A stretch of 64,000 nt of DNA from Hofstenia miamia. Lineage: Eukaryota > Xenacoelomorpha > Acoela. The translations under genes were made by a program, and so were the position numbers. The DNA lies in NCBI GenBank assembly GCA_004352715.1, contig SCFE01000022.1, forward strand, positions 2,188,788 through 2,252,787. The letters run 5' to 3'. The notes below the pieces were generated by a model, which was given only the letters and a program-made list of their open reading frames with translations, had not been told where the DNA came from and did not search any database. Positions 11,907 through 25,800 of the stretch are shown piece after piece; position 1 is the stretch's first letter; each line of letters starts with the position of its first letter.

Positions 11907-13158
11907 ATAATAGATTTCATTGATGCGCTAATTATCTATATTTAGTTTCAAAGCAAACTGCATCACTAAGAGTTGTAACCAAATAATGATACCAGCTCAA
12001 TATGGTCAAATGTAAATTTATATTTTACGGGTATATGACGTTTGGTTAATTTTTTTTTCAAAGAACAGTTAAAATTTTATGGGACATCGATTTTTAAGTC
12101 AATGCTGTTTGACTATGCATTTGAACATATCAACCTTAAATTTAATAAAAACTGTCAATGTTCAAAATTTTTCATTTGTTTTGCAATTTAAATTACACTT
12201 TTTAGTATAAATTTGTAGTGCCATTATTTTGATAATAAAACATTTTATTATTATTATTATAAATTTTAATAAAGAAGATAAATTTGAATAATAGCTTTAC
12301 TCAATGGTAATCATAACCAGATGATATAAAACAATTGCTTGTCATATTTGAATAAACGCTGTGAATCAACATATTGTCACATATTCAACATATACTGTTG
12401 GCTAACAAATATGTATAGATAAAATTATATTGAAATCATTTCGTGAGATTAGTTTGTTGTAGAGTACTCTTCTATTTAATTTGAAAACATAGTTTTAGCA
12501 TGATTTACAACTGAATTGCCTTTTAAAAACAGCTTTTTTAATAGTTTCAATAGTATAGACTTCAAAAAAAATTTTTCGCTTCTGCAATTTTAGCCTTGAA
12601 TTGCCCGGAGATTTATTCTGATTTATCCAAACAAATTTCCCAGACATTCATGAATCATTGGGCTATGATGTTTTTACATACAAGTGAGTTTTATGTTGCA
12701 TTGAAAATAATTTATTATTATGAGGGCGATTATTTTTTGACGTAAAAAATTTGACATTTTGACCCCAAAATTTTGACTTTATTTTAACCTTAAAATTTTT
12801 AAAATATGTATACATATGAATTGAAATTATTAATTTTCTATATAATTTTAGAAAATTGACCATTATTTCAATTTTGACTTTTTTAGTCTTGTTCGCCCTA
12901 TTTATTATGTATATTCGGGTTCTGATGTAATACTGACAAGTTGAAGTAAACATTTCCCAACATTCTTCAACATCATATGGCTATTCGCAGTCCTGTTATT
13001 AACAGCAATTTGTGGAAAACATATGTAATTAAAATTAATTGCCTTTCTATTAATGCATTGTGAAAATTAAGTTAGATAATTTCATCTCTATGAGATATTA
13101 GTCAAACTATTCATATTTAGCGCTTGTCTTCTGTACACATTCAAAAAGAACTTTGTTC
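11907..13158. other. Intergenic between mariner and vav
   Basis: AT-rich with a short ATT run near 12247. No gene or element terminus was recognised. Confidence 0.4.
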
Positions 13159-13172
13159 TATAAAAGCACGTG
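13159..13172 (+). promoter_or_regulatory. Possible TATA box and E-box upstream of vav
   Basis: TATAAAAG followed directly by the palindrome CACGTG, about 315 bases before the vav start codon. Position and motifs fit a core promoter, but both are short and may be coincidental. Confidence 0.3.
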
Positions 13173-13485
13173 CAAAATGAGGTCCTAATGACTTATTAAA
13201 GGTGTTTATTCTAGGCTTGTTTCTAGTATTTAATGGTGGTTTCTTTGTTAACGTATTACCGAAATATGAATGAGCAACCATTTTCGAAGGTGTGTTTTGA
13301 AACGCTTCTTCCTGATAATATCGCGCGAATAGAGGAGAGTTTGTTGGTAACGTATTCCCCCATTGCTTTGTACCACGGATTTCAATAGAAATATTCTCGT
13401 TAATAGCAGTCTAAGATAACAGTTGTTGACACACTATTTTATTTGCACATCTAAATTGCGACTATGCACAGTTGTTTAGATCGCG

Positions 13486-13845
13486 ATGGACAGTAGCGAT
13501 GAACACGAAGACGCGTCGGTTGAATCGTGGCAGCTGTGTCAGAACTGGATGCGTCGACTGTTCTACAGTCTCGTCAACGACTACGCCAACGACTCGATGG
13601 ATGAACAGCTGATTCGAGAGAAGTTGGCCGCTTTACAATTCACAGATGTCACGCATTTCGCCAATTTTTTACGTAGTGGCGATGTGCTTTGTTTAATGAT
13701 CTATCTAGTCAACTCTGAATGGTTACCACGAATTTCAATTAACTTCAACACCGGCTCATCAGTTGCATTAATGCATAAAAACTTGGACTTGTTTCTTAAA
13801 ACATGTCGCGAAAAACTTCGTCTAAAGAAAGACGATATTTTTGAA
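13486..13845 (+). CDS. Vav: vav exon 1: calponin-homology domain
   Basis: Residues 1-120. The ATG follows an in-frame stop (tag at 13477), and the exon ends at a good donor, gaa|gtaagt, in phase 0. The CH signature is visible in NWMRRLFYSL, FLRSGDVLCLMIYLVN and ALMHKNLDLFLKTCREKLRL, which matches the QFLCLKNIRTFLSTC helix region of human VAV1. In Vav this domain folds over the catalytic core and holds it inactive. Confidence 0.92.
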
Positions 13846-16800
13846 GTAAGTTATTAGAATTTCTCTTCACAAGATTAGTTTTCGTAGCTATTTTTATCGC
13901 CTAATTTAGTATCTAGAGCATTTAATCCATAGGCTTAGACTTTGTCTTTAGTCAAATCACAATTTACTGTTAAACTAGAAGTATTTCTTTCAAACTCTAC
14001 GACTAAGATTATTCACACACGTTTCAAAAGTTCAGGCGTGTCTGTGATTTTAATACCTTACAGCTTGTTAACCTGAGTTACCATTCGGGTGAACATTTAC
14101 CACTAATCATAAAGGCCGAAAGTTTAATCCGAAACATAGTAATTAAAAACGAATTAACTTGTTATGCTTCATCAGACTTGTCAACGAGCCGAGCCGAGCT
14201 GAGTTTGAGCACTGCATTAGATATAAAACGAGCCCAAAACGAGCCTTTATTAAGCCAAACAAATTTATAGTTCTCCTTAAATTTACTTATGCAGATTTTT
14301 CTTATTTTTTCATTCACTATATCTTTTTATAATCTTGTTCTAAAATGTTTATTAAATAATAGGAAGAGCTATGTAAAAAGTTCTGAGAGCGCAATATTTA
14401 AAAAAAAATATCTAGCTAAAACGAGCCTCATTGANGTGGTTCTATGGCGAGCCGAGCCGAGCCGAGCCGAAAATACTCAAAACTAAAACGAGCCGAGATT
14501 GAAAATTTTGGGTCGTTGACAAGTCTTTACCTCATATGCTATAGCTCTCAAGCTGCTGTACACAATTTTTTAAGGAGCTTAAATTTTTTTCACAATATAA
14601 TAAATTATTATAGTTATTCCATTTTCTGCCAATAAACAAAACTTCATTCGACTTCACAGCATTAGTTAAATAGGGCTTTTCTATCAGGCTTTATTTAAAT
14701 GTTTAGGTGCCTCATCTCTCCGAAGGAACAGAATTCGGAAAAGTTCTTAAGTGCTTGTCATCTTTGTCGCAGTCTAATATCTTCCAGAAAACTATCTACG
14801 ACAGAAAACTTCTTCCAAATCCTGGTGCGTTTGCACCTTTCAAAATCGCCAAGTATCGCCTGGATTTTAACGATGATGACGTATACCTAGACGTTAATCG
14901 CGAATATTTTTTCTACGTTGACACTAGCATTGAAAAGGACCGGTAACTTTTTTATTTTATGCAGAAGGTATTGCTTAAAAGTTTAACGATTCTTTGTACT
15001 GAGCTATGTGTATAGTCCTTCATGGAAAAGTTATATATTTAGCAGATTTGTCAACGAGCCGATCCGATCCTAGCCGAGCCGAGCCGAGCCGAGACGAGCT
15101 TGAGCACAGTATTTGATATACAACGAGTCCAAAACGAGCCTATTTTAGGCAAAGCAAGTTTATAGTTCTGCTTGTTAATTTGATTATGGAGATTTTTCTT
15201 ATTTTTTGCAGTCAGTATGCCTTTCCTATAATCTTATTTAAGAAATGTTTATTAAATAATAGGAAGAGCTGTGTAAAAAATTCTTTGAGCACAATATTCT
15301 TAAAAAATACCGAGCTAAAACGAGCCTCATTCAAAGATTTTATGTGGCGAGCCGAACTTAGACAAAATTTCAACGAGCCGAGCCGAGCTTGGAAATGTCG
15401 GCTCGTTGACAAGTCTGATATTTAGTATATCCCCTATTAATAATCGTGCATGTGTTTTGGTATATTAAACCTAGCTAGCATAATATATCAGTAAATTATT
15501 TTAAAATCTTACCATAGAATAATGCTGGATTTAAATTTCATTTATTAAAAATTTAATAAACCCAGTTCACCAACCCTTTGACCGAAGGTCGTATATATTT
15601 TACACATTTGTGCATTTTCAATGCCAAACTTAATAGAGGCATTTGGTCGAATTCATACCTGTTGTCAAAGAAGACTTGTCAACGAGCCGTAATTTCTAAG
15701 CTCGGCTCGTTTAAAGTTTGAGTAATTTCTCCTTAGCTCGCCACAGAAAATTTTTCAATGAGTCTCGTTTCAGGTCGGTATTTTTTTTAAAAATATTGTG
15801 CTCTCAAAATTTTTTCAATTCTCTTCCTATTATTTAATAAACATTTCTAAAATACGATTATAAGTAAGGAATATTGAATGAAAAAATAAGAAAAATCTGC
15901 ATANGCTCGCCACATAAAATCTTTGAATGAGGCTCGTTTTAGCTCGGTATTTTTTTAAAAAATATTGTGCTCAAAGAATTTTTTACATAGCTCTTCCTAT
16001 TATTTAATAAACATTTCTTAAATAAGATTATAGGAAAGGCATACTGACTGCAAAAAATAAGAAAAATCTACATAATCAAATTAACAAGCAGAGCTATTAA
16101 TTTGCTTTGCTTAAAATAGGCTCGTTTTGGGCTCGTTGTATATCAAATACTGGGCTCCAGCTCGGCTCGGCTCGTTAGAAGCTCGGTTCGTTGACAAGTC
16201 TGCCATGTACCCTGCATTTAAGAATTTTGCCTTGATCACTAGAAAAAATTTATTTAGTTTGTAATATTGCATATTTAATTAGTTTTGTAAATATTTTTGT
16301 CATGTGTTAGTGTATAGTTTTTATATACATTTAAGCAATAAATTTGCTTTGACTCTTTTTGGCAGGATGGGGTTAATGCATGTATGTAGTTCAAGGTTGG
16401 AAGTGGATCGGGCCAACCCGCGCGGGTTGGGTCGGGTTGAAATGCATCTGAGCGGGTTGCGGTTCGGGTCGGAAATTTCACAGTTTTAAAGAAGTCTTGA
16501 TTTTTTGAGTAAGATTTTGTTTTCAGCTTAGTTTAGTTTTTTCTGTTGATTGATTTTATTCTATGCGTTTGGACGAAAATTGCTGCGGGTTGATGTCTTT
16601 TTTGCGGGTTGCGGGTCGGGTTAAATTGTGGAACACGAGTTGCAGGTCGGGTTACAAAATCCTGACCTACTTCCAAACCTGATGTAGTTCAAGTTACTTT
16701 CAAATTTGTAGTATGCAATCAATAATCTTACTATATCTTATACTTTCAGTCTTAGCTTTCAAATATTGACTTTTTGCGAACATTTTTACAGTTTGGTATG

Positions 16801-19800
16801 TAAGAAAAAGCGCTAGACCAAATAACACTCAATTGCTATAGAAATTTACAATCGTATGCGAAGTTTGCTTTAATAGTGGCTTTATTGGATCAAATAGCAG
16901 TGAATAACTTCGATCCAATTCCTGACGACTTTCTCGTCTGGATTGTTTTGACTGAAGGCATATCGGCTGTCGTTTAATTTCTAATGGAATTATCGTTGAT
17001 TTATGTGACACTCGGTTAGCTAATTTTCAATAATTTAAAGTATTTAATTCTCACACGAGTGTTTATTTATCAATTCGAAATTCTACTTCAGGCGAAATTT
17101 CAAAGCGGATATTCATTCATTACGCTATTCACTTTTTCAAAACATCGATGTTTATCGGATTTTCTGAAATGTGCAGAACCTAAATGTGTCAAAGTTATTT
17201 GTAATAANCCCCCCTCCTGCGGACGCCACTGAGCTCCACATGAAGAATGAAATAAAGGAACTTTCGTTGTTACATATCTTCAGAATTAGGGAAATGATCC
17301 AAATTCAATACAAGTGAAAATGCAACCGTAAACAACCATTCTAGTTTCAAATGCCTGCATACGCTTAATAAATTGATTTGCATAGTTATATTTGAAGAAA
17401 TGTGCAGAACCTAAATGTGTCAAAGTTATTTGTAATAAAATTTGCGGAAAAACACGCCTTTAACGTAAACTTCATCTTTAGCGAATAAATTTTGAGTGTA
17501 AGTTGACGATTTGGTTTACGGTCATGTTAACGTAAAACACCATTTGTTAACGGTGTTGTTAACGTAAAACACCATTTGTTAACGGTGTTGTTAACGTGTT
17601 GAATTTGGATCACTTCCCTTACACAAATTTGCGCTCATCGAATTTATATCGCATCCCAGCATAAAAAATTTCCGTTATACAGATAGTAGATGTAATCTCT
17701 AAGAACATACATGTATTCTTCAAACTTTTAGTTTCCCTTATATAATACATGTCGTTTATATGTAGCAATGAAGTCTTGTTTTTCCACGTCAGAACAAACA
17801 AAATTTACAAATGTAGAATATGTTAATTTAAGTTTCCGTATAGAAGAATGAAAAAAAAATTCTATTTTTTTTGCGTTATTAGTGATAAAATCTTTTTTTC
17901 AGTAATTAAGCTAATTTCACATTCAACTGTTTTCCCACTTAAATTGAGATGGAAAGTTGTTTATACCTGTGTTCTTTATCACTTAGTTAGATGACGAAAA
18001 GTTTGAATTCAGTGTGTACGTGGCAGATCGTGCAAAACATTGAGGTTAAATTTGATCGCAGTATTGTGTCAAAGTAAATTTATACACTAAATATTTATGT
18101 GCGCCTAGTAAATACCACGTAAACGTTTGTTTTACAATTGATGCTATTTTTAGAACGTCTGAACCAGAAACCTCAGAAAATGGGATTTACGTGGCGAAAG
18201 CTGGTTGGTTAAATCCCTTTAATGAACTCATTGAAAATGAGCGGATCTATAACACTGATGTTCTTCAAAGTTTGACGGGAGTTTACCGAAGAACATGCAA
18301 AGAATCGAAAGATGTTTCCGAACAAGACTTTAAGTAAGTCTATTTTGGATCATTTATGATCCACGTCGGTTTTGCCGATTTTGTAGTTTTATAATTTTTT
18401 AACCTAACATACATGTAATTTAAATTAAAAAGGTGTTATTTGTATGTGTGAGAACAATTTAAATGTCGATATTTTATATAACAAACCCCTTGTAAAACAC
18501 AAAATTTTCACCTTCAAGGTTATTTCAATTCTTTTGTTGCTGACGTACGTGGTTCGTTCGATAATGTCTTGGACTAACTCAGAAAGAAAAATGATAATTT
18601 AATGAAACCAATTGCTTTTAAAACGTGATAGTATGTTTGCTTAAATGCATAAGTTAAAATAATGTGATTGGCTGCGTTATACGTATAATCATCCCACATT
18701 TAATTTTTGTCATGTATGAATGGGGTGGAATACAGAAGAGTGACAAAATTCTATGTGCTTTTAAGGAAGTTGTCCGATAAAATACTAGGTGATGGGACTG
18801 TTGCATATGACAACTAATGTCCTTCTAGAGTCCAATATGTCGTTGGAAATCATGATTCAACCATGGCCATGAAAGTTTACTCCAAGATTAGTCCAATTTT
18901 GAAACACCAACTGAAATTTCTGATCAAAAAATTCGAGCTGAGAGATGGATAAAGATTAGTGAATTTGCTGAATACTTAAAATAAGTGCTGTTAGATGTCA
19001 CAGCATCATTGAGAAATTATGTTCACAGTTTGTACCAAGATTTCTGTCTCCTGATACGAAGCAAATGCACCTCAACTGCTCATTGTCAACCTTGCAACTG
19101 TTGAATCAGAAGGGGGACAGGGAAAGACCATTGCTCCTTGTGATTCTTTTTCATGCAGCATTTCAAAATAGAACATTATGTAAAAAATGAAAAAAAAATT
19201 CAAATGGATTATCAGTTTATTTGGTGGTGCATATACCTGCTGTTGTTTTTAATGAATGCATACACAAGCAAACAAAATTCTCATTGGTGTCAATTTTGAC
19301 ACACTTGGTCTTTCTAGTGTTAAACCAAACGTGAATAATCTGAATGGAGATCTAAAGAAGAGAAACCCCTTCTGATGACGAGAATTGGCACCTCGCATCG
19401 AACATTTCTTTGCACAGCTTCCTGAACAATTTTCCCTGATGTTATTCAATGATTGGTTATTCAATGGAATAATCTGATTTTTGCCAATGGTAGTTACATT
19501 GTAAAATAAATAAATGTGTGTTTTGTACTAGTATTTGATATAGTTCAATAAAAGTTTTTTTAGTTTTTTGTGTTGTTTTTCTTTAGTAGTTAGTCCGTGG
19601 CATTATTGAGCGAACCACGTATTGTTTGTAAATCTCAATAATTCAATTGAAAGTCTTGGTTTTAGAGAGGATTTAAATGATTCTATTACATTAATAATTT
19701 TTTGACGTTATTCTTGTGAAACTATTAGGTTGCTTTTTGAAAATTTTTCAATTCTACATGGGTTACGACGCTACAAATTCTCATATTGCACGCATCAATT

Positions 19801-22800
19801 GTCGACTTTTAGGTGTTATTATGTGTGTAGAATTAATGAACATGTTATCAATGAACTACTTGTTTTAATTTAGTTTAATCTTTGTAGTCACCAATCTAGA
19901 CGAAATGTCGCAGATGCATGCCATTCTTCTGGGCGAAATGGTCCGTTTTAAAGATGACCCTCACAATTTCTTCTTGGCCTTAGCTGATGAGAGCATTCTT
20001 CGTGGTATAGTTTCCGCATACTACTCTTTTATGGTCAACTATGATAAAGTCCAACAGGTTAATGTCTAATTGGAATATGTTGCACTTGTGTCCATTGACC
20101 TTTCAGTATTCTTTGCAATCAATCAATGCTTTTGTAGAAAGAATCGTTTTACGTAGTTCTTTGCATTTTATCCAAATCTTGCACCCATGTTGCCAAAATC
20201 TCAAATACCCATGGAATTACGTAGATCAGGAAAATGAGCTATTTAAGACATCAAAGTTGCTTTATGACTTTTAAACACTGTTTAGCCTTTAATCAATTGA
20301 ATTTTAATTAAGATTTTGGCTTTGTATATCCTTTTTGATTGAATCTCCATCTTTCATTTGAACATAACTTTATAAACTTTTATTTAGTTAACCTAATTCC
20401 TTCGTGGATTGCTCACCAATCTGTTATCTAGTTATTTGCGGTTACTCCTTTAGTAAAATACAAGAATGCAAGTAATTTATTTTCAAACGTGAACTAAACT
20501 CATTCATTAGTTACTATAATCACGCTATAGTTAGCATTTATATTGAAAAATTAAGATTGAAGCAGTGCTGTTATTTTATATATATATATACTAATACCTC
20601 CCTCTATGTATTTTTTCCACATAACCATATAAGCTGAATTTCCCACATAAATTCCTGAATTTTTGTAGGACATAGTCTTTTGGTAGTCACTACCTTCATG
20701 CAAAATATTTAAGGGATCGATGGATTTTTTAGGGAGTAATAGCCAAAAAGTTAATTTTCGTCCAAAATCCCAAACTCTCTCTATGTAGTATGGAAAATTT
20801 TCCTCCCCTCCCTCTATGTAGCGGTTTTTGCAAAACCCATACTACGGAGGGGGAGGTATTAGTATATACATATTTATATGCGCCTGAGTCTTTAATTGTA
20901 GTGATATTAATGCAATAATGGGGAATAATAGTAAAAATTAGTAAAAAGTATAATCCATGCCTGGCAACAGAGCCATTGAAATTCCGTTACCATTTTTGAA
21001 CCAATTAGTTTCTTAATTTTTAATGAAATTAATATTTCAAATATGCCCATATTTGGTGATAAGATAGTGTACTATCGCTAAAAGAATATAACATTTATAG
21101 AGGAACTGTATTTTATGATGTAAATGGTATATACTTGTAAAAGTGATGCTAACTTTTTGAAATTTCGTTACCCACTAGTTTTATGTTTGTAGACCATAGA
21201 AAAATGAATTTCTCAAAAAACAAATCTTTCTCGTTGATAGGTAGTAAAATGCAATTCACAGCGCCATCTTTTGAAATATTTTGGAATATTTGAAACTCAA
21301 ATTTCGTCTAATGCATTGATTAACCTACTAAGGAGTCACACATGACACATTTCAATAAAAAATAAATTATATTTGAATGAGTAGCATCCATTTTAACAAT
21401 GAAAATGAAATTCCGTTACTTCTTGACCAGCCTCAATTGCAATTCAATTTATAAACATTTACATATTGTATTTGATGTTATTTGAATTTCTATAGATAGC
21501 TCAACACTTGGTCAGCAAACCACCTACAAAGGAATTGTTGTCGAAGGTTGCTCGAGAACTTGCTGGCGCAAAGAAAGTCTTTTCGATGGCGGAATTTTTA
21601 TGCAGACCTTTTCAGAGATGTCTTCGAATTAAACTTTTGCTGTCTACTATTTATGAGAAACTGTTGAAGTCAGACGAGCCGCAGGACATGAAGGACGCTG
21701 CGAAGGCTTGCGCTGATCAATGGGGAGAAATTGGGTTACATATAAACCAATGTAAAAGCGATCGTGACTTGGAGACCGGGACCATCCCTCTGTTGGCGCA
21801 TCGTTTTAGAATTGCGGAACTCGAGAGGACGCCGTTGCTCTACGGACGACATCTTAAGGATGAACTCATCGAAGTATGATTTAGCAAATTTATTAGCATT
21901 TCGAAATTCCGATCCACCTGAAAATTTTAATACATTAACTCTTGGCGTCATCTAGTTCAGACTTGTCAACGAGCCCAGCTTCTAACGAGCCAATCCGAGC
22001 CGAGCAGAGCCGAGACGAGCTTGAGCACAGTATTTGATATACAACGAGCCTATTTTAGGCAAAGCAAGTCTATAGTTCTGCTTGCAAATTTGATTACGGA
22101 GATTTTTCTTATTTTTTGCATTCAGTATGCCTTTCCTATAATCTTATTTAAGAAATGTTTATTAAATAACAGGAAGAGCTATGTAAAAAATTCTTTGAGG
22201 ACAATATTTTTAAATAAATACCGAGCTAAAACGAGCCTCATTCAAAGATTTTATGTGTCGAGCCGAGCCGAACTTACACAAAATTTAAACGAGCCGACCC
22301 TAGCCGAGCTTGGAAATGTCGGCTCGTTGACAAGTCTGATCTAGTTCACCGGGATTTACTCGCACTAATTCAATGAAACTGTTACTGGGAATAAACATTT
22401 TAGTGGATCTGTACGCATTTTGTATGATGGCCAAAATTTGTTCTTTGGTAATTAATGCTTGTATGCCTTCCAAAATAATATAGTTATCTCGATTACTAAT
22501 TAATGCTAGTTTTGGACAAATGCTAAATTGTGTAGATATGTTATGTGCCGGCATATAATTATTGGAATAGAATACTTAATAGGACTAGTGATTATTTTGA
22601 AGTGACTATTACTGATCCAGTGGTACTACTGGTTATGTATGCGGAATTAGAATCCATAGAATCCTAAAAAAATTTAGGTATTCTTTTCAAAGAGAATCAA
22701 CAACTGTGTTGAGCAGGCATACATTACTGTGATCAGAATTATTTCCAGAGAAGTTTGAGATTGTTTTCTTAAACCGTGTTGTTAATTTGCTATCCCCAGA

Positions 22801-25800
22801 AATGGAGGCTGGTCTGGTTAAGCAATTTCTAGTCTTTGTCTATAATTGCTGTGCTTGTGAATATCAAAGGCAAAAAATGATTTTTTATGATGAGAATAAA
22901 ATCGACAGTTCATAACATGCAATATCAATTAGTACAAATTCCACGTTCCATATCATCGCAAAGAACATTTTAATGTTTAAAATTTTATTCACTAAATTGT
23001 TAACAATTATAATAGTAATAAAACAATAACATACTTGTATTTGCTTAGCTGGATATTATTTTTATAATTTATGCAATAATTAATGGTTTTGTACTAAGCC
23101 TATGTCCTAAAACTGGTTTTATAAGATTGAAATAACTAGAGAATATACTATAAATATTTATTAATTAGTACCATTTAAGAAAAAAGCTCTATAGGCGTTT
23201 TTGTTTATAAAAACCATGCTAAAGAGCAAGTCGTCATTTCATAATTCAGATGTATTTTCAAATATTTGGGTTTGAAAATATAAATTGTGTCAAGACTATA
23301 CTGTGCTACAGTAAAACTTTAATAAAAGAAAATTTCATTTTTACTAATATTTTGTTAAAATCAATAATTCGGTGTTTTACTACCACAAGTAAGGCCTATG
23401 TACATGTTGTTGGGTGCTTTTTTGGCCTAGACGAACGAATTTTATTTCCTAGTCGACGCCTGAATTGTGATATAAGAGGCACTCGGGATTAACTGATCTA
23501 ATTTTAGGTATCCATTGATTGCGGTTCTCGACGCATTAAGATGACCCGTCGGCATGTAGTTCTTTTCGAAAAGGCTCTTTTCCATTTCAAGGCTACTAGT
23601 TATTCCATCGACAGTGAAGACACGTCATTTACTGTTCACGCCCAGGATAGAATAATGCTTGCCACTTGCAAAATCACCAAAAAAGGCTCCGTTGAGCCCC
23701 AAAGCAACAAGGTTATAGTTGTTTAAGGTCACGGTTAGACTAGTGATTGGTTCAAAAGTGATCTGTCACATTTTGATTGAATCGCATGTGTAACTTCTCG
23801 AGATAATTAGCGATGTGACAATCACAAGCAAATCGAAGGCCACGGTTAGACTAGTGATTGGTTCAAAAGTGATCTGTCACATTTTGATTGAATCGCATGT
23901 GTAACTTCTCGAGATAATTAGCGATGCGATGATCACAAGCAAATCGAACGCGCACAATTTCTTTGTAATCGTCACATCGCTAATTATCTCGGGTGGTTAG
24001 ACATGCGATTCAATCAAAATGTGATAGATCACTTTTGAACCAATCACTAACCGTTGCCTAAGTCATGATTCTTTTGACTTTCTCATACAAAATTTTAGTT
24101 AATTTCAAGTTTTGCGATGATCAAGATATTAGTTAAAATTTTATGAAAGGGTTAGGCCCTTCAGAAACCTTCTGTCTGATGTCATGCACTTAGATTCAAC
24201 ATACTTCGTTTTCGTTCAAAAAACATGCATTTATCTGAACTAAAAAAATATTTTCAAAAATTTTCAAGAATGGTTTCCTTCTATGTCATACTAGATTTGC
24301 CCCTTGTTACACTGGGATAAATTAATTCAATAAACAGTGCACATTTTAAAGAATGAAGCTCAGGAAATTCACCAAAGTAATATTCATCAACGTTTTTGAA
24401 AATAGTTGCGTAGGCAATAGAATTGGCCATACAGTCACAGGAACGTCGTCGGTTTTTTAAGCGACCCTGTGTTTCGTAATAAGGGTCTCTAGGCTTAGTA
24501 AAAAAATGCAAAAGATATTTTTAAGTAAAAATTGTTTAGAACAAGTTTAAAAAAATTTTCACGCAATTTAGTTATATTGCGACCTGTCTACCAGCTAATG
24601 CAATGCACGAAAGCTAAATGCATCCAGGTAATTCGCCTCTAGTTGGTATTTATAGCAGTCACAAGCGCAAACAGATTTTTAGGGAAACTTTGATGGCAGA
24701 AGGACATATATTTTTATTTTTGGTTGCATGCATGTCTAATTTCGCCTCAATCAATTCGCCTAAAAGCAGACTTGACAATTTCCCTATATTCCTATATTTT
24801 CCTATATTTTGAGGAACTGTCTCTATATTTAAGGCGTTAATAGTGGTCCTTAGATATTTTTGAAAACCTTGAAAATTCCTGGAATTTGAGAGAGCCGCTG
24901 AAATCCTTGAAATTTTCATAATGCGTCTTTAATTTTCAAAGAAACTATACTTGTTTACTTCATTTTGTTTTTATTATTTTGGGGTATTAAAGAATCTCTC
25001 ACATTAATTAATTGACATGTTAAGTGTTGATTTTTTATAGCTCTGTACCTTAGAGTCTTGGCATTTATTAAGCCTTTGGTGTTAATATGTAGTTCTGTAC
25101 CAGATATTCTATATTTGTTATACATTATCATCCGTTTAATATTTATGCGTACCCTAGTTGTATTTTTATAGGTTTGTATCTTTTGCCATTGCTGCTATCA
25201 GAAATACTGGGAAAACCAAATTCCCTTAACTTGCAATAGATTTTGCCACAGAAAACCTTAATATTAAAGCTCATTAACATAAACATATTGTTATGTAACG
25301 CCTATGTTAAAAAAACATAAAGAAGCATGATGAAAACTAATGCTGTTAGTTTTCTAACTTCGTCTGAAGTCTTTACAGTCAGCAGAGGCAACTGCTGCTT
25401 TGTTGGTCTATGTTGTATTCACAAGAGGACCTCTTTCTGTCAGTAAGCCTGCATCAAGGCCTATCGGCCAGCACTCTTCATTGAAGAGACGCAAGAGAAT
25501 TTCATTAGAAATTAAAACGTTGCAAGCAAAGCAAGCTCACATTAACCCGAATGACTGTGATGAAAGCTGTAGAATCAATCAAGAAGCATGTGATGTTATG
25601 CAAAAATTAAAGTGGCCTCATTTTTTCAGGAGTTTCATTACCGACTAGTTTTATGTTTGTAGATCATAGAAAAATGAATTTCTCAAAAAACAAATCTTTC
25701 TCGTTGATAGGTAATAAAATGCAATTCACAGCGCCATCTTTTGACATATTTTGGAATATTTGAAACTCAAATTTCGTCTAATGCATTGATTAACCTACTA

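Noticed and set aside
19874-19890. Alternative acceptor ctttgtag at 19883-19890 for vav exon 4.
   Set aside because: It breaks the reading frame set by exon 3, while the upstream ttaatttag keeps it and restores the DH match.
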